Positions 43,911 through 52,664 of a DNA stretch of 64,000 nt are shown piece by piece. The position numbers and the translations under genes were made by a program. The notes under the pieces were generated by a model, which saw only the letters and a list, made by a program, of their open reading frames with translations, searched no databases and had not been told where the DNA came from. The first letter of the stretch is position 1; the number at the start of each line of letters is the position of its first letter. Where the stretch lies: assembly GCA_965247815.1 (NCBI GenBank), contig CBDFHW010000034.1:186001-250000 (forward strand), in the 5' to 3' direction. This DNA is from CBDAQA01 sp965247815. Its GTDB lineage: Bacteria; Planctomycetota; Phycisphaerae; Tepidisphaerales; Tepidisphaeraceae.

Positions 43911-44819
43911 ATGGATCGAAGATTCAAAAGCGTTGCCGTCGCGGTCGCGTTATTCGGGTTTGCCACGGGCTCTTATCTAGTTAGCGGAAAGGTCACGGTC
44001 GCGCAGACCAAGCCCACCGAACCGACCGAACCGGCCGCCGGCGCGAAGTGCTTCGCCCGGTACGTGCCCGAGCGATTCGACGACATCGCCTGGGAGAACG
44101 ACCGCATCGCCCACCGCATCTACGGCCCGGCATTAGAAACGGCCCCGCACGAACACAGCGGCAGCGGCATCGACGTCTGGGTAAAATCCGTCCGCGAGCC
44201 GGTCATCAACGAATGGTATCGCAGCGGTGACTACCACCGGGACCGCGGCACTGGACTTGATTGTTATGAAGTCGGCACGTCCCGCGGCGCGGGCGGGCTC
44301 GGCGTCTGGGACAACAACCAGCTGTACATTTCCAAAGACTGGTTCGACCACAAAATCCTGGACAAAGGCCCCGACGAATGCGGGTTCGAACTCAAATACG
44401 CCCCCTGGGATGCAAACGGCCGAAAGGTCTGGGAACACCGCACGATGACGCTGAAAGCGGGGTCGAATCTGGACCGGATCGAGACCACCCTCGACAGCGA
44501 CAAACCGGGCAACATCACCGTCGGCATCGGGCTCTGTAAACGCCCCGGCAAAGGAGGGCGGTTCGTTCAGGATAAAGAACTCGGTTTGATGTCGTATTGG
44601 CAACCGCCGGAGAAAAACGGCAGCATTGGCGTCGGCGTCGTGATCGACCCGGCACTGGTCGTCGGATTCACACAGGACAAGTTGAATTACCTGATGCTCG
44701 TCAAAGCGACTGCCGGCAAGCCGCTGGTGTACTACGCTGGGGCGTGCTGGGACAAAGGCCCGGACTTTAGGACTGCCGACGAGTGGGAAGCCTATCTAAA
44801 AAACTTCAAGCGAGACTAA
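43911..44819 (+). CDS. DUF4861 family secreted protein
   Basis: This 302-residue protein has AAGGAGA seven bases before its ATG, then a basic N-terminus with a hydrophobic signal-anchor (SVAVAVALFGFATGSYLVSG). The body matches DUF4861 with ARYVPERFDDIAWENDRIAHRIYGP, a Trp-rich core (WVKSVREPVINEWYRSGDYH) and CYEVGTSRGAGGLGVWDNN. DUF4861 genes sit in polysaccharide utilisation loci for uronate-rich glycans in Bacteroidetes and planctomycetes; their reaction is not established here. Location after kduID fits a periplasmic step before the cytoplasmic isomerase. Confidence 0.85.
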   Translation: MDRRFKSVAVAVALFGFATGSYLVSGKVTVAQTKPTEPTEPAAGAKCFARYVPERFDDIAWENDRIAHRIYGPALETAPHEHSGSGIDVWVKSVREPVINEWYRSGDYHRDRGTGLDCYEVGTSRGAGGLGVWDNNQLYISKDWFDHKILDKGPDECGFELKYAPWDANGRKVWEHRTMTLKAGSNLDRIETTLDSDKPGNITVGIGLCKRPGKGGRFVQDKELGLMSYWQPPEKNGSIGVGVVIDPALVVGFTQDKLNYLMLVKATAGKPLVYYAGACWDKGPDFRTADEWEAYLKNFKRD

Positions 44820-44931
44820 AATTTGCCGCCGGTCGAGAGGCGAATCAGAACACTTGCCAAATTGCTTTTTGGCCGCTGTGATATCTTCGTCGGCAACGAG
44901 CGCATGCAGGGATGGTATTCGATTGAAGACC

Positions 44932-46920
44932 ATGAAAACAACGCTCAAACTTGCCGCGGTTCTAACAGCAGGCCTGCTGATGACGTCGATCCCCGAGCCC
45001 ACGCGCGCCGACCCGCCGGCATCCAGCCCGGCAGCGCAGTATCCGCCGGTGAGCATCGAACCGGGCCGGTTCAACGCCGACCTTCAATCGTTCAAGCAGT
45101 ACAAATATCCCGACTGGTTTCGTGACGCCAAGCTCGGCATCTGGTCGCACTGGGGGCCGCAATCGGTGCCCATGGAAGGGGACTGGTACGCCCGGCAGAT
45201 GTACGAGCAGGGGAGCCGGGATTACAACGACCACCTTGCCCGGTTCGGGCACCCGTCCAAGGCCGGTTACAAGGACATCATCCCGCTGTGGAAGGCCGAG
45301 AAGTGGGACCCCGATGGGTTGATGGAGTTGTACAAAAAAGCCGGCGCGCGGTACTTCGTCGCGCAGGCCGTTCACCACGACAACTTCGATAACTGGAACT
45401 CGAAATATCACAGCTGGAATTCGGTCAACATGGGCCCGCACCGCGACATGGTCGGGGACTGGCGGAAGGCGGCCTTGAAGCAGGGGTTACGGTTCGGCGT
45501 GTCCGAGCACCTCGGCGCGAGCTTCACCTGGTTCCAGGGCAGCCACGGCTCGGACAAGACCGGCCCGTTTGCCGGCGTGCCGTACGACGGGTCGGACCCG
45601 CGGTGGGCCGAGCTGTATCACCTCCCCACCGCGCCCGGTGACAACAAGTGGTACACGAACGACCCGCGGTCCCAGCTGGAATGGTTCTCACGGATTAAAG
45701 ACCTGATCGACAATTATCACCCCGATTTGCTGTATTCCGACGGGGGCGTGCCGTTCGGCAACGACGTCGGCCGGTCATTGATCGCGCACCTGTACAACAG
45801 CAGCGCGACGCGAAATAGCGGGACCGCCGACGCGGTTTATAACTGCAAAGAAACGCCGAACGGCATGTGGGTGGAAGACGTCGAGCGGGGCAGCAAGGCC
45901 GGCATCTCGGCCGAGCCCTGGCAGGCCGACACGTCGATCGGCGACTGGTTTTATAACAAGCACTGGAAATATCGAAACAGCGAATGGATCATTCACTCGC
46001 TGGTGGACACCGTCAGCAAGAACGGCGACCTCCTGATCAACGTCGTGCAGCGGCCCGACGGCACGCTGGACGACGAAGCACGCAAAATCGTTGACGAACT
46101 GGCGGCATGGATTGCCGTCAACGGCGACGGCATCTACGGCACACGACCCTGGCTGGTGTACGGCGAAGGCAAGCGAAAAACCACCGGGGGGATGTTCAAC
46201 GAGAACCACAACTACGGTGCGGACGACATTCGTTTCACCTGCAAAGGCGACACGACGATCTACGCCTTCGCGCTCGGGTGGCCCGAAGGTCATGCGATGA
46301 CAATTCACTCGCTGGCGGCGCTTCCGGGGGTCACGGCGAAAATCAACCGCGTCTCTCTGATGGGCAATGCCGGCCCACTGGAGTGGAATCAGACCGCGGA
46401 CGGTCTGGTCGTCCACCTTCCGGAAACGCGGCCGTGTGAGTCGGCGATCGGGCTCAAAATCGACGGTGAAGACCTACTCGGATTCAAACCCGAGCTGGCG
46501 ATCTTTAAAGCCCAGGCCCTTCACGCCAATGCAACCGGCAGTTTCCAGTTGAGTGCCGAAGACGCGGAGCTCAACGGCGGTTTAAAACTCGAGACTCACG
46601 ACGGCGTGTCGAATATCGGCTACTGGGACAATGCCGCCGACACTGCCAACTGGAAGGCGGCGGTCGACCGGTCCGGGAAGTTTAAAGTCACCGCCAGCTA
46701 CGGAGCGATCGACGACACTACGGTTAATCTCGAATCGGGAGACCAGAAAATCACGTCGTCATTTCCAGGCACCGGTGGGTGGGACAAGTTCAAAGAAATC
46801 GAGCTCGGCGAGATTTCGTTGGCCCACCCGGGCGATCGGCCGATCACCTTGCGCGCGGCACCGAACCGTGCGTGGAAGCCGATCAATCTGCGCTGGATCA
46901 AGTTGACGAAGTTGCCGTGA
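44932..46920 (+). CDS. Alpha-L-fucosidase (GH29)
   Basis: From the ATG at 44932 the protein has 662 residues. A signal peptide (MKTTLKLAAVLTAGLLMTSI, cleaved near TRADPP) sends it across the inner membrane. The GH29 barrel is clear: WFRDAKLGIWSHWGP, YFVAQAVHHDNFDNWNSKYH, MVGDWRKAALKQGLRFGVSEH, and the nucleophile Asp in HPDLLYSDGGVPF. A beta-sandwich C-terminus carries a conserved TFRFTCKGDTTIYAFAL-like segment. It removes terminal fucose from glycans. It follows the DUF4861 gene by 112 bases and precedes a GH43-like gene by 48, in one probable transcript. Confidence 0.93.
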   Translation: MKTTLKLAAVLTAGLLMTSIPEPTRADPPASSPAAQYPPVSIEPGRFNADLQSFKQYKYPDWFRDAKLGIWSHWGPQSVPMEGDWYARQMYEQGSRDYNDHLARFGHPSKAGYKDIIPLWKAEKWDPDGLMELYKKAGARYFVAQAVHHDNFDNWNSKYHSWNSVNMGPHRDMVGDWRKAALKQGLRFGVSEHLGASFTWFQGSHGSDKTGPFAGVPYDGSDPRWAELYHLPTAPGDNKWYTNDPRSQLEWFSRIKDLIDNYHPDLLYSDGGVPFGNDVGRSLIAHLYNSSATRNSGTADAVYNCKETPNGMWVEDVERGSKAGISAEPWQADTSIGDWFYNKHWKYRNSEWIIHSLVDTVSKNGDLLINVVQRPDGTLDDEARKIVDELAAWIAVNGDGIYGTRPWLVYGEGKRKTTGGMFNENHNYGADDIRFTCKGDTTIYAFALGWPEGHAMTIHSLAALPGVTAKINRVSLMGNAGPLEWNQTADGLVVHLPETRPCESAIGLKIDGEDLLGFKPELAIFKAQALHANATGSFQLSAEDAELNGGLKLETHDGVSNIGYWDNAADTANWKAAVDRSGKFKVTASYGAIDDTTVNLESGDQKITSSFPGTGGWDKFKEIELGEISLAHPGDRPITLRAAPNRAWKPINLRWIKLTKLP

Positions 46921-46968
46921 ACCCCCGATTCTGCGGGGGTCGAACCGGCGAGGAGTGTGGAGGTGGAA

Positions 46969-47952
46969 ATGCGTTTCGCGCTGGTCATTGTTGCCGTGAT
47001 GGTTTTTGGCAGCGTCGCCCGGTCGCGGGCGGCGGAGCCCGCCATGCATTTCGGCGACATGACCCGTCTGGGCCGGCCGTTCGCCAAAGACCCGTCGGTG
47101 GTGAAGTTTCAGGGTAAGTACTGGCTCTATTTTTCCATCTCCGAGAACAAGACGGGTTGGTCAATCGGGATTGCCAACAGCACCGATCTGATTCACTGGA
47201 CGCAGGTCGGCGAGATGCTCCCGACGCCGGGCACGATCGACGCCAAGGGTTTGTGCGCGCCCGGCGCCCGCGTGCTCGACGGGAAGGTGCATCTGTTTTA
47301 TCAGAGCTACGGAACGTGGAAGAAGGACGCGATCTGCCATGCCGTTTCCGACGACGGGATTCATTTCGGTCGCGACAAAAATAATCCGATCTTCCGGCCG
47401 ACGGGGCAGTGGAGCGTCGGCCGGGCCATTGACGCCGAGGTGTTCGAACACGACGGCAAGCTGATGTTGTACTACGCCACCCGCGACCCGCAGATGAAGA
47501 TCCAGCAGGTCGGCATCGCGTCGGCCGACGTGCATTCTGATTTCGGCCCGACCGCCTGGACCGATTTAAGCCCCGACGGTCCGGCGTTCAAACCGGAAAT
47601 GCCCTGGGAGCAGGAGTGCATCGAAGCCCCAACGGTCTGCCGGCACGGCGACAGTTTGTTTATGTTCTATGCCGGCGCGTACAACAACGCGCCGCAGCAG
47701 ATCGGGTGCGCGACCAGCAAAGACGCGATCCACTGGACCCGCGTGTCCGACCAGCCCGTCCTGCCCAACGGCAAGCCCGGCGACTGGAATTCGTCGGAGT
47801 CAGGTCACCCCGGCGTTTTCGTCGACGACGACGGACAAACGTACCTGTTTTTCCAGGGGAACAACGACCACGGCAAAACCTGGTATCTCTCAATCGCGAA
47901 GGTGACCTGGACCGACGGCAAGCCGACCGTCACGCCGATCGAAAAACAGTGA
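46969..47952 (+). CDS. Secreted GH43-like five-bladed beta-propeller glycosidase
   Basis: GGAGG in the leader decides for the ATG at 46969 (328 residues). A signal peptide (MRFALVIVAVMVFGSVARSR) is followed by a propeller of family GH43/GH117 type: first blade DPSVVKFQGKYWLYFS, then CAPGARVLDGKVHLFY, IDAEVFEHDGKLMLYY, EAPTVCRHGDSLFMFY and GHPGVFVDDDGQTYLF. Repeated D/E-x-x-V...G-K-x-x-L-F/Y strand pairs make five blades, and D93-like, E-type acids in equivalent places are the usual catalytic set. Sugar specificity is unknown; it ends the kdu cluster. Confidence 0.87.
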   Translation: MRFALVIVAVMVFGSVARSRAAEPAMHFGDMTRLGRPFAKDPSVVKFQGKYWLYFSISENKTGWSIGIANSTDLIHWTQVGEMLPTPGTIDAKGLCAPGARVLDGKVHLFYQSYGTWKKDAICHAVSDDGIHFGRDKNNPIFRPTGQWSVGRAIDAEVFEHDGKLMLYYATRDPQMKIQQVGIASADVHSDFGPTAWTDLSPDGPAFKPEMPWEQECIEAPTVCRHGDSLFMFYAGAYNNAPQQIGCATSKDAIHWTRVSDQPVLPNGKPGDWNSSESGHPGVFVDDDGQTYLFFQGNNDHGKTWYLSIAKVTWTDGKPTVTPIEKQ

Positions 47953-48529
47953 GTCCGGGAAGACCGGTCCGGTGCTCCGGAGGAGTCTTACGCTTTCTTT
48001 TTGCTTACCGAGCCACTCACATTCTGGGCCGACGGGTGTTCACCCGCGGCTCCGCCCGGCGTGACATGCGAATTGATCTGTAATTGTTCGATACGAATTT
48101 TGACCAACCCCGCGTTTCTATGCGAAACCTTGATAGCCCCGTCCCGGCAGGGCGGGGATCGACCGGTTGATTGCGCAACCATCCGTTCGATCCGTGGCCT
48201 TCCGGCCTCGGCTGTTACGGACTTTTCCGAACGATCTCCGCGTGGTTCGTACCGGACGCGTCGACACGGTACGCAATCGCCGACCATCGTTTAGATCGGT
48301 TCAGTTAATGACGTGGGCATCAAAATGACGGAGAATCAATACTACCTTTATACGGTTTTCTCGTAAGGCTCCCGGTGTTGCTCGCGAACCCGCGGGCGGA
48401 GCCGCGGAGTGGCACCTTTGCTTATCGATTTCGTTCGCAGCCGTCGTACGGTTTACGTCCAGACGGCACACGGAAACAGTGCCGACGCGCGCGGCGACGC
48501 GGCACGTTTGGTTGCTATCTGTCTTCTCC
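47953..48529. repeat. Intergenic region with the second copy of the 85-base element
   Basis: 48132-48219 matches the element at 39143-39227 (ATAGCCCCGTCCCGGCAG and GGCCTTCCGGCC are shared), and similarity seems to run on to about 48262. Downstream bases up to the insertion sequence show no convincing gene; an open frame begins at 48409 but its codon use and content are not protein-like until 48772. Confidence 0.65.
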
Positions 48530-48564
48530 GCGGCTTGGCGCCTTGTATGTTTCAAAAAGTGTCA

Positions 48565-48765
48565 AAAGACGGTTCAATCCTGCATGTTGCTGACGAGGTT
48601 TGCAAGCCTCGTCGGCGGCGGCGGTCGGCAGATCGGTGGCGTCTTGATGATCTACAGAATCTCGTCGCTGAGCGTGATCGCCGACCGCCTTGTGATCTTA
48701 ACCCGAACAGCCGGTTGATCGCATCGAGTTCCTCTCGGTGCAGTTCGAATCCGCAAGGCAGGGCA
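48565..48765 (+). ncRNA. Predicted IS110 bridge RNA
   Basis: Three structured parts lie directly upstream of the transposase. First is a hairpin GACGAGGTT/AGCCTCGTC (48592-48613, loop TGCA). Second is a long stem GGCGGTCGGC (48620-48629) pairing perfectly with GCCGACCGCC (48680-48689), plus an inner GATC/GATC pair, enclosing a 41-base internal region; this matches the target-binding loop. Third is GCATCGAG/CTCGGTGC (48721-48741) inside a weaker TTGA/TCGA stem, matching the donor-binding loop. The order stem-loop, target loop, donor loop is that of bridge RNAs of IS621. The pairing is seen; the role is inferred. Confidence 0.5.
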
Positions 48766-48771
48766 GCCACC

Positions 48772-49761
48772 ATGCAGAACCACGCGTCTGATGTTTCGTC
48801 CCGTCCGGTCGTTGGCATTGATGTGTCCAAGCTCGCCTTGGAAGTGTTCATCGACCGCACCCTCGCCGGCCAGCCGCCGGTGCGTTTTTCGCCGGCCAAC
48901 ACTCAGCAGGAGATCGAAACGCTTCTGCTGACGCTCCAGGAGCACAACGTCCGCCTAGTGGTGATCGAAGCCACGGGCCGCTATCACCGCCGGCTCGCCG
49001 CCGCACTCCTGGCCGGTGGCGTGCCGGTCAAGGTGCTCCACCCGCAGCGGGCCCGCGATTTTGCCAGGTCCATCGGCAAGATCGAAAAAACCGATCGCAT
49101 CGATGCCCCGGTGCTCGCTCATTATGCACGCAGCATCGACCCGGCTCCGGACCATCCTTCGGACCCGAAGCAAGTCGAACTGGCCGACCTGGTCTCGCGT
49201 CGACGGGCTCTGGTTCAGCACCGCATCGCTGAAACCAATCGCTCTTACGAGCAGGTGCCCAAACTCGCCGGGCGGCAATCCAAATCCATGCTCCGCCTCA
49301 TCGAGCGGCAGATCGAAGAACTCGACTCCGCCATTGCCAAAGCCATCGAGTCCAATGACGACTGGCAGAACAAAAGCCGCCTCATCGACTCGGTCCCGGG
49401 CATCGGACCCGACTCGGCCAACCAGCTCGTCGCGACCCTTCCCGAACTGGGACGACTCAACCGCCGGCAGATCGCCAAGCTGATCGGCGTCGCTCCGCTG
49501 GCGAACGATTCAGGCCCTTTCAAAGGCAAACGCAGCATCAAGGGAGGTCGCTGCGACATCCGCAATCTCTTCTACATGCTGGCTCATAATGCCGTGCTCT
49601 ACTGCCCTCGCTTCGAGACCTTTTTCCGCCACCTCCGTGCCCAGGGAAAACCCCACAAGCTGGCCATGACGGCCTGCATGCGAAAGCTCGTCGTGACCCT
49701 CAACCAAATGATTAAGACCAATACCGCCTGGCTGCAAAAGCCCTCTCCGGAGACCGCATGA
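48772..49761 (+). CDS. IS110 family transposase (DEDD/Tnp_20)
   Basis: The 329-residue protein starts at 48772 (MQNHASDVSSRPVVGIDVSK). An N-terminal RuvC-like DEDD domain has GIDVSKLALEVFI (Asp17), VVIEATGRYHRRLA (Glu) and KTDRIDAPVLAHYAR (Asp pair). A coiled-coil linker follows (LVSRRRALVQHRIAE). The Tnp_20 domain is SVPGIGPDSANQLVATLP, then KLIGVAPLANDSGPFKG and KRSIKGGRCDIRNLFY with the serine region of the IS110 recombinase. Together with bridge RNA the enzyme recombines without free ends. The frame is intact, so the element may be active. Confidence 0.95.
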   Translation: MQNHASDVSSRPVVGIDVSKLALEVFIDRTLAGQPPVRFSPANTQQEIETLLLTLQEHNVRLVVIEATGRYHRRLAAALLAGGVPVKVLHPQRARDFARSIGKIEKTDRIDAPVLAHYARSIDPAPDHPSDPKQVELADLVSRRRALVQHRIAETNRSYEQVPKLAGRQSKSMLRLIERQIEELDSAIAKAIESNDDWQNKSRLIDSVPGIGPDSANQLVATLPELGRLNRRQIAKLIGVAPLANDSGPFKGKRSIKGGRCDIRNLFYMLAHNAVLYCPRFETFFRHLRAQGKPHKLAMTACMRKLVVTLNQMIKTNTAWLQKPSPETA

Positions 49762-49885
49762 AACGACGGTCCGAAACAACTTCGCGATCCAGAAAAACCC
49801 CTGCCCCGGCGGCGGAGCGAAATGAGGCGGGGTGTGGGGCAGAGCCCCAAGAAAAATCCTTGACTTCAGACACAGCCGCTCGGCG

Positions 49886-50036
49886 GTGAGCCATCCGTCT
49901 GAATTCAAGACCGCGCCTGAATCACACGGAAACCGGATCAGACAAGTTTTGGCGGTTGTTCGAACCACTTTGGAAGCCCGGCGATTGCGGACCAGTTGTC
50001 AACCGGACCGTTTGGCCCTATCTTACGCGTCGTCGA
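49886..50036. other. Flank between IS110 element and tRNA-Arg
   Basis: No gene is seen here. The stretch probably contains the promoter of the tRNA and the remaining right flank of the insertion sequence. Confidence 0.3.
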
Positions 50037-50110
50037 GCACCTTTAGCTCAATTGGATAGAGCGGCGGTCTACGGAACCGCAGGTTGCAGGTTCGAGCCCT
50101 GCAAGGTGCA
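50037..50110 (+). tRNA. tRNA-Arg (anticodon ACG)
   Basis: The full cloverleaf can be read in 74 bases. The acceptor is GCACCTT/AAGGTGC with discriminator A. The D arm is GCTC...GAGC, the anticodon stem GCGGT/ACCGC with loop CTACGGA (anticodon ACG, read as ICG), and the T arm GCAGG-TTCGAGC-CCTGC. No CCA is encoded (TTA follows). It lies about 150 bases beyond the right end of the IS110 element. Confidence 0.95.
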
Positions 50111-50146
50111 TTACCTATATTTTGAGTCAATTCCCACTGATCCCGG

Positions 50147-52489
50147 TCACTCGAACCGGATGTCATCCAGATAAAATGTCACCGGCTTGCCTTTCGATTC
50201 CACGACCCAGCAGAATCCAGTTTTGATGTCGGTCAGATCTTTGCCGGCCAAGTCGATGGAATACTGCGTCCAGTCGGTGCTGAGGGTTTGCCCGGGCAAC
50301 TTCGCGACCGCGGAATCGTGGTATTTTTTGTCCTTGCCGAGAATGCCGAGCGAGAACGACACGGTTTCACCGCCGGCATCACCCCGGGCCCAGAACGTCA
50401 GTTTCTTCGCACCAGTCAGGTCGAACCCGCCGGGCTGTTCGCCCCAATCATTGGCCGGGCTTTGCCAGACGACTCCGCCGAAGCCGTGGTCTGATTTGAA
50501 TTCGCATTTCATGCAGGACTTGCCGGCGTGCGGATGCTGATCGCATTTGTCGTCGACTGCGATCGACGCGGTGTCTCCCATCCGTCCGGCCGGCGTGTAG
50601 GGCGGTTTTTGCAGGCCGTCTTCGTACAAAGCAAACGGCAGCGTCGCAGGTTCACCTTTGACTGCAGGCTGGGTCGTTCTCGGCGCGGCTTCGAATTGAA
50701 CATCGTCGAGGTAGAACGTCACCGGTTTGCCGGCTGCGACCCAGCCGAACCCGGTCTTGATGCAACTCAGATCCTTGTCGGTCAGGTCGATCGTGAACTG
50801 CTTCCAATCCGCTTCCAATATCACATCCAATGAAGCACGGTCGGAGTCGGGGAATGGTTTGTCGCTGTTGATGATGCCGACTTTGAACGTGAGTTTTTCA
50901 CCGCCCTGCGCGCCGCGGGCCCAGAAGCTCAGTCGACGGGCCGCCGACAGGTTATAACCACCGGGTTGATCACCCCAGTCGTTGGCGGGGTTCTGCCAGA
51001 CGACCCCGCCGAACCCGTCGGCGGATTTCAATTCACACTTCATGCACGTCGCGCCGGCGTGCGGTTTGTCTCCGCATTTTTCATCCACGGCGATCGCGGC
51101 AACGTTCCCCATCCAGCCGGACGGGATGTACGGCGGTTTTTTCTCGTCGTCGCCGTACAGAACCAACGGCAACGCGGGAGTCGGTGCCGCCGGTCGAGAA
51201 GCGGGGCCTTCGACGTGCAGCGGCACGTTCGCCACGGCCGCATCGCCCTGCCCGTCGTCGACGATGGCGTACAACCAGAGTCCGCCGGCGTCGCCGGGCA
51301 GTTTCAGGTCGCAGCCCTCGAGGTTTCCTCTGACGATCGCGTCGGGGTACGTCTTCTGCTCCGCCTGCACTTCGCCGGCGGTGTTGTACTGGGCCGGGTC
51401 TTTCTGCAGCACCCATTTGACCGACATCGGACGAGCCTGCGGGTCGGTCACGTGCAGCGTGACGTGGACGGCTTCGCCCGGTTTGGCCGAGTCGCGGTCG
51501 ACTTTCAGCGGGTCGATCTGCGGGCAATGTTTTTCAAGCGGTCTGTCGTTCCACAGCGAAGTCATCACGTCCAGCGCTTCGAGCCGGGCGTTGTCGGCCA
51601 GGAAGATTCCGAACCAGGTCGCGCTCGCCTCTCGCTTGCTCCCCCAGGCGAACGCGTACGACCCCAGGCACAGCTTTCCTTTTTCCGCGGCGATCGACTT
51701 CTCGTATGTCTCTCGATACGCATTCCCCTTTGCGGTGCTGGTTAATTCGAACGGCGCGCCCCATTTGTTCGTTCCCGATTCCCAACTGCCCGGGGGACCG
51801 AATTCGGTGACGACGTAAGGCTTGTTGCTACCTGTGGCGCGGTATCGCTGCGCGAGCGACGGCCCGCCTCCGTAGGAATTGATGCCGATCACGTCGATGT
51901 CCGGGCAGTATTGGTTGATGTTATGGATTTTCTTCCCGCCCATCTCGGCGATCACCGTCATGGTCGGGTGGTTCGAATCCACCGAGTGTGCAAATTTGGC
52001 GATGTCTTCGACGGCGTTCCAGACGGCCGGGTCGCTGCCGTCTGGGCCTTCCATCTCGTTGCCGATCCCCCACATCAAAACCGCGGGGTGGTCTTTGTAT
52101 TTCAGGATCGCCGCCTTGGCCATCTCGAACTGGGCTTTGACCTGGTCGGCGTTGCTGTATTTCCAACTCCGGCCGGGGTGCTGAAGCCAGATCCCGACGG
52201 TCACCGACAGCCCGAGTTTCTGCGCTTCGTCCAGCTTCGCGTCGAGGCCGTCGGCGCCCCAGGTCCGAAACGAATTACCGCCGCTGTCTTTCAGCAACGA
52301 CTTGGGGGCGTCACCCCCCGCGCCACGGATAAAATACGGCTGCCCCGCCCGGGTCAATTCGAACCCGTCCGCAGACGCAGCAATACGCGTCAGTGTGGGG
52401 TCTGCCAGAGTAAGAGCGGGGAGCAGGGTGATGAGGGCAATTGCGGCAGAAAATCGGATCATCGTGTTGAGTAAAGCAAGAGAAATCAT
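50147..52489 (-). CDS. Secreted GH2/GH5-like glycosidase with duplicated C-terminal modules
   Basis: The protein has 780 residues, or 771 from the Met at codon 10 (52462), where the signal peptide MIRFSAAIALITLLPALTLA is clearer. A TIM-barrel catalytic domain (about 35-330) has acid/base Glu145 in MWGIGNEMEG and nucleophile Glu229 in VVTEFGPPG. An Ig-like part follows to about 430. Residues 441-600 and 617-780 are two copies of one module, each with a GVVWQ-PANDWG core and a TFYLDD end; they look like sugar-binding beta sandwiches. It is secreted and monocistronic. Substrate is unknown, probably a beta-glycan. Confidence 0.85.
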   Translation of the reverse strand: MISLALLNTMIRFSAAIALITLLPALTLADPTLTRIAASADGFELTRAGQPYFIRGAGGDAPKSLLKDSGGNSFRTWGADGLDAKLDEAQKLGLSVTVGIWLQHPGRSWKYSNADQVKAQFEMAKAAILKYKDHPAVLMWGIGNEMEGPDGSDPAVWNAVEDIAKFAHSVDSNHPTMTVIAEMGGKKIHNINQYCPDIDVIGINSYGGGPSLAQRYRATGSNKPYVVTEFGPPGSWESGTNKWGAPFELTSTAKGNAYRETYEKSIAAEKGKLCLGSYAFAWGSKREASATWFGIFLADNARLEALDVMTSLWNDRPLEKHCPQIDPLKVDRDSAKPGEAVHVTLHVTDPQARPMSVKWVLQKDPAQYNTAGEVQAEQKTYPDAIVRGNLEGCDLKLPGDAGGLWLYAIVDDGQGDAAVANVPLHVEGPASRPAAPTPALPLVLYGDDEKKPPYIPSGWMGNVAAIAVDEKCGDKPHAGATCMKCELKSADGFGGVVWQNPANDWGDQPGGYNLSAARRLSFWARGAQGGEKLTFKVGIINSDKPFPDSDRASLDVILEADWKQFTIDLTDKDLSCIKTGFGWVAAGKPVTFYLDDVQFEAAPRTTQPAVKGEPATLPFALYEDGLQKPPYTPAGRMGDTASIAVDDKCDQHPHAGKSCMKCEFKSDHGFGGVVWQSPANDWGEQPGGFDLTGAKKLTFWARGDAGGETVSFSLGILGKDKKYHDSAVAKLPGQTLSTDWTQYSIDLAGKDLTDIKTGFCWVVESKGKPVTFYLDDIRFE

Positions 52490-52664
52490 CGTCGGGAAAC
52501 CAATTTACGGACCGGCGGGGCGCAACAAGGACAGGCTTTCGTAGGCCCACCGGACCGGAACTAGCTGTTGGCCGGCTGGTGGCAGCAGTGATTACCTGTT
52601 TCTGAAGGATTTGTTGGATTGTCGGAATGTTTTCATTTATTGTTTCCGCGGGGAGGCCTAGCGC

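Larger units (their letters stand above)
48530..49885 (+). mobile_element. IS110-family insertion sequence (ends approximate)
   Basis: The element includes one transposase gene, a 5' non-coding leader that folds like a bridge RNA, and a 3' tail of about 120 bases. IS110 elements have no terminal inverted repeats and do not always duplicate target, so the ends are not directly visible. TTGACT at 49860-49865 near the right end resembles the -35 box that joins a left-end -10 in the circular form. CT dinucleotides in similar contexts at 48534 and 49879 are possible recombination cores. Ends are good to perhaps 30 bases. Confidence 0.75.

Noticed and set aside
48409..48771. N-terminal extension of the IS110 transposase
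   Set aside because: IS110 proteins start near VVGIDVSK; the upstream part is the structured leader and shows no protein-like conservation.
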